This document shows positions 35,525 through 44,019 of a stretch of DNA of 64,000 nt, piece after piece. This DNA comes from Stappia taiwanensis (GTDB lineage: Bacteria; Pseudomonadota; Alphaproteobacteria; Rhizobiales; Stappiaceae): assembly GCF_014635285.1 (NCBI RefSeq), contig NZ_BMCR01000003.1, forward strand, positions 682,001 to 746,000, in the 5' to 3' direction. The notes under the pieces are model-generated. The model had not been told where the DNA came from. It saw only the letters and a list, made by a program, of their open reading frames with translations, and did no database searches. The translations under genes were made by a program, and so were the position numbers. Within the stretch, counting starts at the first letter, position 1, and each line of letters opens with the position of its first letter.

Positions 35525-36046
35525 ATGACCTCAATGACCGAGCCGGCCCGGACGCCGGGGGGCGGAAAACCGATTTCCGGCAAGACCGTTCTTGCCTGGA
35601 TCCTGGGGTTCTTCGCCGTCATCTTCGCGGCCAATGCCGTGTTCATCTACCTCGCCGTCGGCTCCTTTCCGGGCGTCGTCACGGAAACGGCCTACGAAGA
35701 GGGGCTGGCGTATAACGAAGAAATCGCCGCCTCGCGTGAACAGGCGCTGCTGAACTGGACCGTCAACGGTTCCGTCTCCCGGATCGAGGGCACGAATGCC
35801 GCGATCCTGGTGGATGCGAAGGACGCCGAGGGCGCCCCGCTGGTGGGGCTGACCGTGACGGTGGTTCTGCTGCGCCCGGCGAGCGCGGAGCCGGAGCGGA
35901 CCGTCGTTCTCCAGGAAGGAGAATTGGGGCGGTACCGGGCGGAGCTGGCCGACATGGCGGCGGGGCGCTGGATCGTCAAGCTCCTGGCCGAGGGCCGCGA
36001 TGGAGAGAGCTTCCGTTCGTTCAACCGGGTTTATCTCGACGAATAG
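35525..36046 (+). CDS. fixH: FixH family cbb3 assembly protein
   Basis: A 173-residue membrane-anchored protein with one N-terminal span (TVLAWILGFFAVIFAANAVF) and an extracytoplasmic beta-rich domain (DAEGAPLVGLTVTVVLLRP, GRYRAELADMAAGRWIVKL). The pattern fits FixH, needed together with the FixI pump for copper delivery to cbb3 oxidase. The ATG at 35525 is chosen just before the span; ATG 35534 is an alternative. It lies between ccoG and ccoI as in most alphaproteobacterial fixGHIS clusters. Confidence 0.88.
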   Translation: MTSMTEPARTPGGGKPISGKTVLAWILGFFAVIFAANAVFIYLAVGSFPGVVTETAYEEGLAYNEEIAASREQALLNWTVNGSVSRIEGTNAAILVDAKDAEGAPLVGLTVTVVLLRPASAEPERTVVLQEGELGRYRAELADMAAGRWIVKLLAEGRDGESFRSFNRVYLDE

Positions 36047-36279
36047 AGCGGGCGTCCAACGGGGCCTTGCGGCGATTGGCCAAGGGGCGGCTGCTTTCGC
36101 GGCGCAGCCTTTGCCGAAAGGCGCCAAGCGGTTTCGGCGCGGGCCGCCGGGCGTCGGCGGTCCGGGTATGAACTCAGTCTGATGTCCGCGCGCGTCCATC
36201 GGCCGGCGCGGCGTCATGGGAAGATCGCGGGCGAGGCGGATGGTAGCCCTTCGCCCCGGCAGGGATAGCAGCGGCAATC

Positions 36280-38490
36280 ATGACGGCGCATGAGCGGGAT
36301 TGGGACGCGTTTGTCACCCTTTCGCCGGAGGGCGAGGCGCATATGGATCTGGCGGTGGAGGGGATTACCTGCGCCGCCTGCATGGTTGAGATCGAGCGCG
36401 GCCTCGCCGCCCAGCCGGGTATTCGCAAGGCGCGGCTCAACCTGACCAGCCACCGTCTGGCGGTCGACTGGACCCCGGGGGAAAGCACGCCGGACCACGT
36501 GGTCGAAACCCTGTCGCGGCTGGGGTATCGGGCCCATCCCTTCGATCCGGCACAGATGCGCGAGCGCGCCGACAGCGCCGGACGGGAGTTGCTGCGCTGT
36601 CTTGCCGTCGCCGGATTCGCGGCGATGAACATCATGCTCCTGTCCGTCTCGGTCTGGTCGGGCAATGCCACCGGGATCGAGACCGAGACCCGCGATTTCT
36701 TCCACTGGCTGTCGGCGCTGATCGCGCTGCCTGCGGCGGTCTACGCCGGGCGGCCGTTCCTGCGCTCCGCCTTCGCCGCGATCTGGGCCAGGCGCCTGAA
36801 CATGGATGTGCCGATCGTCATCGGCGTGACCCTGGCCCTGTTCCTGTCGGTCACCCAGACGATCCAGTCAGCCCATCACGCCTATTTTGAATCGGCGGTG
36901 ATGCTGCTGTTCTTCCTGCTGATCGGCCGCTACCTCGATCACACCATGCGCCGGCGCACCCGCGCCTTCGCCGAGAATATCGCCGCGCTCAAGGCGGAAA
37001 CGGCGGTAACGATCCAGCCCGATGGTCGCCTGCGCGAGGTGCCGCTGTCCAAGGTCGCTCCCGGTGAGCACATTCTGGTGCGGGCCGGCGAGCGGGTTTC
37101 GCTGGATGGAACGGTGGTCAGCGGGCGTTCCGACATCGACCAGAGCCTTGTCACCGGCGAAACCGCACTGGCCTCGGTCGGCGTCGGCGACCCGGTCTAT
37201 GCGGGCACCATGAATGCCTCGGCCAATCTGACGGTGGCGGTCACGACCGCGTCCGGCGCGACCCTGCTCGATGAGGTGACGCGCCTTCTGGAAGCGGCCG
37301 CGCAGGCGAAATCGAAGTATGTGCAACTCGCGGACCGGGCCGCGGCGCTCTACTCGCCGCTTGTGCATCTGGCTGCGGCCTTGACCTTTCTCGGCTGGTG
37401 GCTCTCCGGCGCGGGTTGGCAACCGTCCCTGGTGGTGGCGATCTCGGTCTTGATCATCACCTGCCCCTGCGCGCTTGGGCTGGCGATCCCGGCGGTTCAG
37501 GTGGTCACCTCCGGGTTGATGTTCCGCGCCGGCGTCTTGTTGCACTCCGGCGATGCGGTGGAGCGGCTGGCGGAGGTGGATACCATTGTCTTCGACAAGA
37601 CCGGAACCCTGACCCTGGCGGTGCCCGAAGTGGTCGAGACGGCAGCGCTGAATGACACGGCGCGCGCGGTGGCCGGGCGTCTGGCGTTGTCGAGCCGGCA
37701 TCCGCTGGCTGCGGCGCTGGCGCGGGCCACAGGGGCCGAGGTGCCGCTGCCGGACGCGCGGGAAATGCCCGGTGAGGGCGTGTGTGCGACGGTGGAGGGC
37801 CGGGAATTGCGGCTGGGCAGCGCCACCTTCTGCGGACTGCCGGAAGAGGCGGCACAGGCGGCCCTCGCGGCGCGGCCGGGCGCCTCGCTGCTGGTCTTTC
37901 GCGATGGAGAGGGGACGCCGGTGCCGCTGCTGGTGGAGCAGCGCTTGCGCGAGGATGCGGCGGAAACGGCCGCCGCGTTGCGCCAGGCCGGCTACCGGCT
38001 GGCAATCCTCTCTGGCGACCGGGAGGCGCCGGTGGCCGCCGTGGCGCGGCAACTGGGGATCGAGGACTGGCAGGCGGAGCTTCGCCCGGCCGACAAGATC
38101 GCCCGGCTGGAGCAACGGGCGGCGAGCGGTGCCCGGGTGCTGATGGTCGGCGATGGGCTGAACGACGCGCCGGCGCTGGCCGCCGCCCATGTGTCCATGT
38201 CGCCGGTGACGGCGGTGCACGTGGCCCAGGCCGCCGCCGATGCAGTGTTTCTGGGCGATCGTCTGGCGCCGGTTTCCGATGCCATGCGGCTTTCCCGGCG
38301 CGCCCGTGCGGCGATGTCGCAGAACCTCTGGTTCTCGACCCTTTACAATGTGGTTGCGGTGCCCTTCGCCGTGGCCGGTTTCGTGACGCCGCTGATCGCC
38401 GCCCTGGCAATGTCCGGGTCCTCGGTCGTCGTGACGCTCAATGCGTTGCGATTGCGCCTGACGGCGGGGTCCAGCTCGGAGCGGGTGTGA
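36280..38490 (+). CDS. ccoI: Copper-transporting P1B-type ATPase CcoI/FixI
   Basis: A 736-residue heavy-metal pump that exports Cu+ towards the periplasm for the cbb3 oxidase. The N-terminal metal-binding domain has C31-x2-C34 (ITCAACMVEIE). The membrane metal site is C395-P-C397, the phosphorylated aspartate is D439 in DKTGTLT, and GDGLNDAPAL ends the ATP-binding domain. An HP motif (SSRHPLAAAL) is present. It belongs to the FixI/CopA2 branch judging by its position between fixH and ccoS. Its stop lies one base before the ccoS start. Confidence 0.95.
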   Translation: MTAHERDWDAFVTLSPEGEAHMDLAVEGITCAACMVEIERGLAAQPGIRKARLNLTSHRLAVDWTPGESTPDHVVETLSRLGYRAHPFDPAQMRERADSAGRELLRCLAVAGFAAMNIMLLSVSVWSGNATGIETETRDFFHWLSALIALPAAVYAGRPFLRSAFAAIWARRLNMDVPIVIGVTLALFLSVTQTIQSAHHAYFESAVMLLFFLLIGRYLDHTMRRRTRAFAENIAALKAETAVTIQPDGRLREVPLSKVAPGEHILVRAGERVSLDGTVVSGRSDIDQSLVTGETALASVGVGDPVYAGTMNASANLTVAVTTASGATLLDEVTRLLEAAAQAKSKYVQLADRAAALYSPLVHLAAALTFLGWWLSGAGWQPSLVVAISVLIITCPCALGLAIPAVQVVTSGLMFRAGVLLHSGDAVERLAEVDTIVFDKTGTLTLAVPEVVETAALNDTARAVAGRLALSSRHPLAAALARATGAEVPLPDAREMPGEGVCATVEGRELRLGSATFCGLPEEAAQAALAARPGASLLVFRDGEGTPVPLLVEQRLREDAAETAAALRQAGYRLAILSGDREAPVAAVARQLGIEDWQAELRPADKIARLEQRAASGARVLMVGDGLNDAPALAAAHVSMSPVTAVHVAQAAADAVFLGDRLAPVSDAMRLSRRARAAMSQNLWFSTLYNVVAVPFAVAGFVTPLIAALAMSGSSVVVTLNALRLRLTAGSSSERV

Positions 38491-38491
38491 C

Positions 38492-38662
38492 ATGGATGTG
38501 CTGATTTTTCTGATACCGGTGGCCCTGCTGCTGGGCCTGATCGGGCTCGCCGGTTTCCTCTGGTCGCTGAAGTCGGGCCAGTATGAAGACCTCGAAGGGG
38601 CGAAATACCGGATTCTTCAGGATGACGACCTGCCCGACGAGCCCGACGACCCCGCCAGATAG
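38492..38662 (+). CDS. ccoS: cbb3 oxidase maturation protein CcoS
   Basis: A 56-residue single-span protein (MDVLIFLIPVALLLGLIGLA, then FLWSLKSGQYEDLEGAKYRIL and an acidic tail DDDLPDEPDD). The SGQYEDLEG-x-RIL motif is diagnostic of CcoS/FixS, needed to insert heme and copper into CcoN. Its start follows the ccoI stop by one base. Confidence 0.95.
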   Translation: MDVLIFLIPVALLLGLIGLAGFLWSLKSGQYEDLEGAKYRILQDDDLPDEPDDPAR

Positions 38663-38791
38663 CGAGCGCGCAAGCGCTGGGGGCGGTGGACGCTCAGAGG
38701 GGCGGATCGGGCTTGCAACGCTTTGGCGTATCGGGGCTAACCGTTATTTCAGATTTCCCGTGCGACAAGGGGGAACACTGGAGGCTGTCGC

Positions 38792-39310
38792 GTGTCGTTG
38801 GATCTGTCATCCCTGACGTTTTTGCTCGTCGAGGACAGTGCGTATATGCGCACGATCCTGCGCACCATGCTGCAGGGGTTCGGCGCGCGGCGGATCGTTG
38901 AGGCGGAGGATGGCGCCTCCGGCCTGGAGGCGATGGAACGGGCCAACCCGGACATTCTGATTCTCGACTGGGTGATGCCGATTCTCGATGGCGCGGACAT
39001 GGTGCGGATGATCCGCAATCCGCATAATCCCTTCGCCTACATTCCGATCATCATGGTCACCGGTCACACCGAGCGCAGCCGCATCATCGAGGCGCGGCGC
39101 CTTGGCGTACATGAGCTCCTGTCCAAGCCGATTTCCGCCAAGGCGCTGTATCAGCGGGTCAGCAGCGTGATCATGCAGCCGCGCGATTTCGTCAAGACGC
39201 CGAGTTATTTCGGCCCCGCGCCGCGTGAAATCCGCAATCGCCAGAAGATCTGGCAGGCGGTGGAAGGCGAAGGCGAGGGGCAGCCGGCGGTCTCGACGCT
39301 CGGCGGATAG
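38792..39310 (+). CDS. CheY-like response regulator with C-terminal extension
   Basis: A 172-residue receiver protein. The acidic pocket is LLVEDSAYMR, the phospho-acceptor D59 is in LILDWVMPILDG, and the lysine is in LLSKPISAK. About 45 residues after the receiver (RDFVKTPSYFGPAPREIRNRQKIW) resemble the tail of stand-alone alphaproteobacterial receivers, not a DNA-binding domain. The GTG at 38792 has a GGAGG site. It lies 129 bases after ccoS; no partner kinase is adjacent. Confidence 0.85.
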   Translation: MSLDLSSLTFLLVEDSAYMRTILRTMLQGFGARRIVEAEDGASGLEAMERANPDILILDWVMPILDGADMVRMIRNPHNPFAYIPIIMVTGHTERSRIIEARRLGVHELLSKPISAKALYQRVSSVIMQPRDFVKTPSYFGPAPREIRNRQKIWQAVEGEGEGQPAVSTLGG

Positions 39311-39545
39311 GCCATCGCGGGTTGCGCGCCCGCCCACCCATCTCTCCCATTCGATCATTCTCTGAAGAGAGCGGGCCGGCCCAGCCGGACGCCCCGTGAT
39401 CGCTCTCCGTCCGCATCCGGCATGGGGCCGATGGCCAGTGACAACGCGGGGCCCCGCGCGCCTGCGAAGGCGTGGGGCGGACAGGTGGTATTCACGATGT
39501 GAAGGGGGGACTGGGAAGCTGGGGACGGCAAGGCGCCCGGCGATC

Positions 39546-40028
39546 TCAGGTGCCTGCGGCTCCAACCAGCGAGCTGTGCGCTGCCGGGAGGCGGCTTTGG
39601 GCGATGGCGTGCCGCAACTCGTCCCGGTTCGACACGATATCGGCAAGCGTCACGGTGTCCAGATGCTTGAAGAAGCAGGAAAGCGCTTCGTGCAGCACCA
39701 TCTTCAGGCGACAGGATTCGTAGATTGCACAGCGGGAGCGGCGGGCCTTTTCATCGCATTCTGCAAGGAAAAAGTCCGGCTCGATCAGCCGCACTATCGA
39801 AGAAATGACGATCTGATCAGGTTTTTTGGCCAGAGAGATGCCGCCGCTGCGCCCGACGGTGGAATTGATGTAGCCGTTCTTTCGCAGGGTCTGAACGCAG
39901 GATACCACTTGTGATCGATGACTTAGGCTTTTCTCTACAATTTCATCAATTGTAATGATTCTATCTTCGTCAATAGCTAAGTACATCAATGTTCGGATCG
40001 CGATATCCGTTCGGTTTGTAAGCCGCAT
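39546..40028 (-). CDS. Rrf2 family regulator, NsrR-like
   Basis: A 160-residue Rrf2 regulator. The N-terminal winged helix (MRLTNRTDIAIRTLMYLA, VGRSGGISLAKKP) is followed by three cysteines C91, C100 and C106 (C-x8-C-x5-C) that would bind an Fe-S cluster. The surroundings EPDFFLAEC and ESCRLKMVLHEAL resemble NsrR, the NO sensor, more than IscR, but RirA-like function cannot be excluded. The ATG at 40028 has GGAGAGG. It is divergent from a protoglobin gene across an AT-rich region with a perfect palindrome, suggesting control of that gene and itself. Confidence 0.82.
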   Translation of the reverse strand: MRLTNRTDIAIRTLMYLAIDEDRIITIDEIVEKSLSHRSQVVSCVQTLRKNGYINSTVGRSGGISLAKKPDQIVISSIVRLIEPDFFLAECDEKARRSRCAIYESCRLKMVLHEALSCFFKHLDTVTLADIVSNRDELRHAIAQSRLPAAHSSLVGAAGT

Positions 40029-40081
40029 TACCCTCTCCAATTAGCAAAAGTCGCATTAATTGCAGAGAGATTACTTTAGGT

Positions 40082-40096
40082 TTGAATGGCATTCAA
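40082..40096. promoter_or_regulatory. Perfect palindrome in the nsrR-like/protoglobin intergenic region
   Basis: TTGAATG-G-CATTCAA is a perfect 7-bp palindrome around one central base, 54 bases upstream of the Rrf2 start. The whole 40041-40190 stretch is strikingly AT-rich compared with its flanks. The spacing differs by one base from an FNR box (TTGA-N7-TCAA), so it is a candidate Rrf2 or NnrR-type operator. Confidence 0.55.
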
Positions 40097-40200
40097 TTTT
40101 TAATAAACGATACATTTTAGATAGAGATTTTATCATTATTGTAAATCTATAATAAAATTTTAAATACTTCAAATGAGTCCTGCGGGAGGTGTATGTGAGG

Positions 40201-40734
40201 ATGTGTCGTATGGGTGGGATTCGGGGTCTGTCGGTAGATGGATATTGGCGAAATATGAGTTCAGAAGCCTGGATGGAAGTTCGCGACTGGATCGACTTCA
40301 TGGAGCTGTCGCCTGGGGATCTGCAGAGCCTTGCCGATGCGTGGGCGTTGGTGTCGCCCCGAATGCCTCAGATCCTCGATGGGTTTTACAAATGCAGGAT
40401 CGTGTCCGGCCAGAAATGGCGGATGAAGGGGCTCTCTTTGGAACGGCTCAAGGCAAGCCAGTTCTCCTATTGGGAGGTGTTGTTTTCGGGCGTGCTGGAT
40501 GAGCGATATCGCGGGCGCGTTCGGCTGGTGGCCTCCCGGCATTTTCAGGCCGGCGTGACGATGGCCGACTACATTGCCTCCTACGGGTGGTTCCTCAACG
40601 CGTTCGAGCGGGAAATCGCGGCGTTGGAGCCTTGCGGTAAGCGGCGCGCGGCGCTGATGGCATCCGTGCGGCGGGCGGTCTTCCTCGATATGACCTTCGC
40701 CGTCTCCGCATGCCATGTGGCGTATGTCGACTAG
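40201..40734 (+). CDS. Protoglobin-domain heme protein
   Basis: A protein of about 177 residues that looks like a stand-alone protoglobin/globin-coupled-sensor heme domain. The pattern LADAWALVSPRMPQILDGFY, then LKASQFSYWEVLFSG-x-LDERYRGRV, then SRHFQAGVTMADYIASYGWFL matches such domains, with the histidine in SRHFQAG as the expected heme ligand. No output domain is fused. Start choice is open: ATG 40201 (used), GTG 40195 next to GGGAGG, or ATG 40255. Its position opposite an NsrR-like gene suggests NO or O2 binding or detoxification (inference). Confidence 0.72.
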   Translation: MCRMGGIRGLSVDGYWRNMSSEAWMEVRDWIDFMELSPGDLQSLADAWALVSPRMPQILDGFYKCRIVSGQKWRMKGLSLERLKASQFSYWEVLFSGVLDERYRGRVRLVASRHFQAGVTMADYIASYGWFLNAFEREIAALEPCGKRRAALMASVRRAVFLDMTFAVSACHVAYVD

Positions 40735-40799
40735 GGTCTGGGCCCGAGGGGCTGGACCCTGGGCGGCTGATGCCCTGCTCCGCCCGGTAGGGCGGTGCG

Positions 40800-40970
40800 T
40801 CAATCGTCGGCCGTCTGGTTCTTGCTTGCACCGGGTTTCTGGGCGCTCTTGCGCCGGCGCAGGTTCGCGCGCAGGGCCTCGGCCAGCCGCCGGGCGCGCG
40901 CGTCCTCCTTGCTGGCCGACGCTTGCCGGCCGTCGGGGGGAGATGGGCTGTCGCTGGGGGGCTTGCTCAT
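40800..40970 (-). CDS. Small basic conserved-type protein
   Basis: A 56-residue protein, short but convincing: a Pro/Ser-rich N-terminus (MSKPPSDSPSPPDGRQAS), then ARARRLAEALRANLRRRKSAQK and a polar tail ending in TADD. The central ARRLAEALRANLRRRKAQ-type helix recurs in small alphaproteobacterial proteins of unknown role as far as I can recall. The pattern of conserved charge argues for a real gene. It converges with the protoglobin gene. Confidence 0.6.
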   Translation of the reverse strand: MSKPPSDSPSPPDGRQASASKEDARARRLAEALRANLRRRKSAQKPGASKNQTADD

Positions 40971-41413
40971 GGGTCGTGCCTGGCTGACGTCGTTGGGTGG
41001 CGTGGAGTGAGGGGATTTGGCCGAAAACCGGTCGCAATTGCAAGGGGCAAGTCCCCTCGCGCATCGCTTCGCCGGCTATCTCATCAGGCCGTCAGTATGA
41101 GTGCGCAACCGCTGATCCCGTCAGTATCTCCCGAGCGGAAAGAAACGCCTCACGGAAAGTCCCGGGCTCGTTCTTCGTTTCAAGCCCCATGGTGGTCATG
41201 GTGATCTCGTAGAGCTTTGTCGTTGCCGCTCTTCTTGTCGGCGCTTCTCGATATCCGGCGACAGCATGGGGATTGGAGGGTTGTCCGAGCCGCCCATGGT
41301 GGTGCGGTGCCACGCTTTCGGAGGTGGTAAGCGCCTTGCGGTGAAATTTTCCACAGCGGCGATTGTCGGGCCGCTTGACGGCTGCGGTTTTTGCCCTTAA
41401 ACCCGCGCTCATC
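40971..41413. other. Intergenic region before tRNA-Thr
   Basis: These 443 bases hold no supported gene. Short frames on both strands lack ribosome sites or recognisable content. The last ~60 bases probably contain the tRNA promoter. Confidence 0.5.
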
Positions 41414-41488
<75 letters not shown>

Positions 41489-41578
41489 TCCATCCCCTTG
41501 AAATCGTTATTCCCTCTTGCTTTTCAGCCGCTTGCATACATGCTGCGCCTACAAAGACGCATACAAAATGAGCATGTC

Positions 41579-43189
41579 ATGGCAGGCAGGATCCGGTACC
41601 TTCACGAGGACACCCGCGGTCGATTCTACGCAAGGATGAGCGTTCCGGCCGAGTTGCGCGATGTTCTTGGCAAGCGTGAGCTGTTGAAAGCGCTGGGAGG
41701 CGATCGCCAGGTCGCACTTCGCGCGTTGCCGGAGGTGATCGTTGGTTTTCAGCGTCAGATCGAGAATGCTCAAGCGGCTCACCAGAGCGATCAGGCTGTG
41801 GCGATAGCTGTCGAACAGGCTACACCGCTGACGGTCGAGGAGATCGGCGCGCTGCACTACGCAAGCCGCTTGGAGCTCGATGAGCAACTTCGGGATCTTG
41901 CTCCGGCCTATGCTCGTATAGGCATAGACGATGGGCACGTGGCCGATGTGAGGGCGATTGGCGCTGGTGCCGCGAGCAATGATCTTATTGAAGGCATTTT
42001 CGGTCGCGAAATAGAGAATATGCGACGAAATGGGACCTATTCCTGCTCGGTAGGCGGCGCTGACTGGCGGCGCCTGGCGCGTCACCTCGCGTATGCTGAA
42101 CTCGAAGTTTTGAAACGAATGTTCGAGCGTGACGGCGCGGAACTGGTCACCACCCATCCTCAATGGGTCTTGGATCATTTGCCGAGACCAAAAGTACAGA
42201 CCCAGGAAACCGCTGCCGCGGACATCGAGCCGAGGGAAACATCGCTGCGTGAGCTGTTTCGGCTTTATCGCAGAGCGATGACGGGTGGTGCTGGCAATGA
42301 TCGAACCACCAGATCATACACGCCCAAGATCGAGAACCTGATCGAATTCCTTGGCGCGGACGACGCGACCCTCGTTACCAACAGAAAGCTCAGCGACTGG
42401 GTTACGCATCTGCGAGACGAAAAGGGACTCGAGCCCAAGACAATAAATGGCGGATATCTGAACGCCGTAAAGGCGACATTGAACTGGGCCAGCCGTCACG
42501 GCCACATCGAGCCGATCAACATCACCGCATCGGTACCGATGCGTCGCAAGAGGCTTAACCGGGAAAAAGGATACACGGCTGAAGAGGCTACGCGGGCTCT
42601 TCAGTTCGCTTACAGCTACGCGCGGCCCGCAGACACGCGCGAGAGCGAGCAACTGTCAGCTGCCAAGCGATGGGCTCCGTGGCTGGCGCATTTCACCGGA
42701 GCCCGGATCGGGGAGATCACGCAGCTTCGCAAGCAGGACATCAGCGAGCGAGACGGCATCGCCGTCATGCGGATCACGCCAGATGCAGGAACGACGAAAA
42801 CCGGTCTCTATCGCGACGTTCCCTTGCATCGCCAGCTGATCGAGCAGGGCTTCCTCAAATTCGTGGAAGGCGCTGCGGACGGTCCGTTGTTCTATCCGAC
42901 GCGTGCGGAGAAGCAGGACCCGGTCAAATCCGCCGAGACGATCTCTAACCGCGTCGCCAAATGGCTCAAGGGCGCCGATCTGGTTCCCGCAGGCGTCGCT
43001 CCCCTTCACGGCTTCCGTCACGCATTCAAGACGAATGCCAGGATCCATGGCCTTTCCGATCGCGTCGCTGATGCCATTCAAGGGCATGCCGGTCGTACGG
43101 CGGGCGACGACTATGGGGATGTGACGATCGAAGTGAAGAAGCGTGAGATCGAGAAGTTGCCTGACGTCGAGTTTGTTGATCGGAACTGA
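41579..43189 (+). CDS. Tyrosine recombinase/integrase at tRNA-Thr
   Basis: A 536-residue phage/island-type integrase. The N-terminal arm (RIRYLHEDTRGRFYARMSVPAELRD) resembles DUF6538. A core-binding domain lies around residues 220-340, and the catalytic domain carries R376 (TGARIGEI), H477-x2-R480 (HGFRH) and nucleophile Y512 (DDYGDVT). The ATG at 41579 is used; ATG 41540 is possible. Location right after a tRNA gene is typical of an element inserted there. The R-M operon downstream is the probable cargo. I found no second copy of the tRNA end in the window. Confidence 0.9.
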   Translation: MAGRIRYLHEDTRGRFYARMSVPAELRDVLGKRELLKALGGDRQVALRALPEVIVGFQRQIENAQAAHQSDQAVAIAVEQATPLTVEEIGALHYASRLELDEQLRDLAPAYARIGIDDGHVADVRAIGAGAASNDLIEGIFGREIENMRRNGTYSCSVGGADWRRLARHLAYAELEVLKRMFERDGAELVTTHPQWVLDHLPRPKVQTQETAAADIEPRETSLRELFRLYRRAMTGGAGNDRTTRSYTPKIENLIEFLGADDATLVTNRKLSDWVTHLRDEKGLEPKTINGGYLNAVKATLNWASRHGHIEPINITASVPMRRKRLNREKGYTAEEATRALQFAYSYARPADTRESEQLSAAKRWAPWLAHFTGARIGEITQLRKQDISERDGIAVMRITPDAGTTKTGLYRDVPLHRQLIEQGFLKFVEGAADGPLFYPTRAEKQDPVKSAETISNRVAKWLKGADLVPAGVAPLHGFRHAFKTNARIHGLSDRVADAIQGHAGRTAGDDYGDVTIEVKKREIEKLPDVEFVDRN

Positions 43190-43302
43190 AAGTGGCTCCG
43201 GTCAAATGCTCAGAAACCAGTATTCGCGCATGAGAGACGGACCGTTAAGGTGCGCCACTCGCGTCCGCTACGCGGGTTGAGGCGTTCGCGCGGCCAGGAA
43301 GA

Positions 43303-44019
43303 TCAGACCATGGCACGTTCCAGCCTCTGCTTTCGACGTTCCCAGTCGGGCATCACCTTGTCGAGGAGCCTGAAGAACGCGGGGCCGTGATGGGGTTCGT
43401 TCACGTGGCAGAGTTCGTGGGTAATTACGTAATCGATGGCGTCGACCGGAGCTTGGATAAGGCGACGATTGAGCATCAGGCGACCGGCCGGCGACATGGA
43501 TCCCCACCTTTGCCGTATCTGTCGCACGATAAGGCCTTTCGGCCGGAATGCCTCGGGATCTGGAAACAGGTCCAGACAGAGTTTTATTCGTTCTGGAAAC
43601 TTAAGGTGGGCTCGGCTCCGGTACCATCCTTCGACCAGCTCGCGCGTCACCTCGGACCTGTTCGGGCGGTGCGTCTGTACGACGATGAAGCCACGGGTCA
43701 GCTTTACACCTTCCTGTATGTGGGGGAGGACCTTCAGTCGGTACTGGCGCCCCAGATAAAGATGGGTCTCCCCGGCGACGAATCTGCGCTCCGGAGTTCG
43801 CGGAAGGAACTGCGCGAAATACCGCTGCTGCCTCGTCACCCAAGCTGCCCGCTTCCGCAGCTTGGCTTCTATGGCATCCAGCGTCACGTCCTCGGGGGCC
43901 GCGATCACAACGGACGCATCCGGCTCGACGGCGATCTCCAGTGTCTTCCTCGGGCGGCGAACGATCTCATACTGGATCTCCTGCTCTCCGTACTGCAGGC
44001 AGTGTAACTTCCGCGTCAT
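43303..44019 (-). CDS. YgjP-like metallopeptidase (DUF45) of the R-M operon
   Basis: A 238-residue protein of the YgjP/SprT-like family. The zinc motif is HELCHVNEPHHG, with RWGSMSPAGRLMLNRRL upstream, both hallmarks of DUF45. The predicted activity is a zinc-dependent peptidase. Its start overlaps the hsdR stop by four bases, so it is the last gene of the restriction operon. DUF45 genes recur next to type I R-M loci, but their role is unknown. Confidence 0.88.
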   Translation of the reverse strand: MTRKLHCLQYGEQEIQYEIVRRPRKTLEIAVEPDASVVIAAPEDVTLDAIEAKLRKRAAWVTRQQRYFAQFLPRTPERRFVAGETHLYLGRQYRLKVLPHIQEGVKLTRGFIVVQTHRPNRSEVTRELVEGWYRSRAHLKFPERIKLCLDLFPDPEAFRPKGLIVRQIRQRWGSMSPAGRLMLNRRLIQAPVDAIDYVITHELCHVNEPHHGPAFFRLLDKVMPDWERRKQRLERAMV

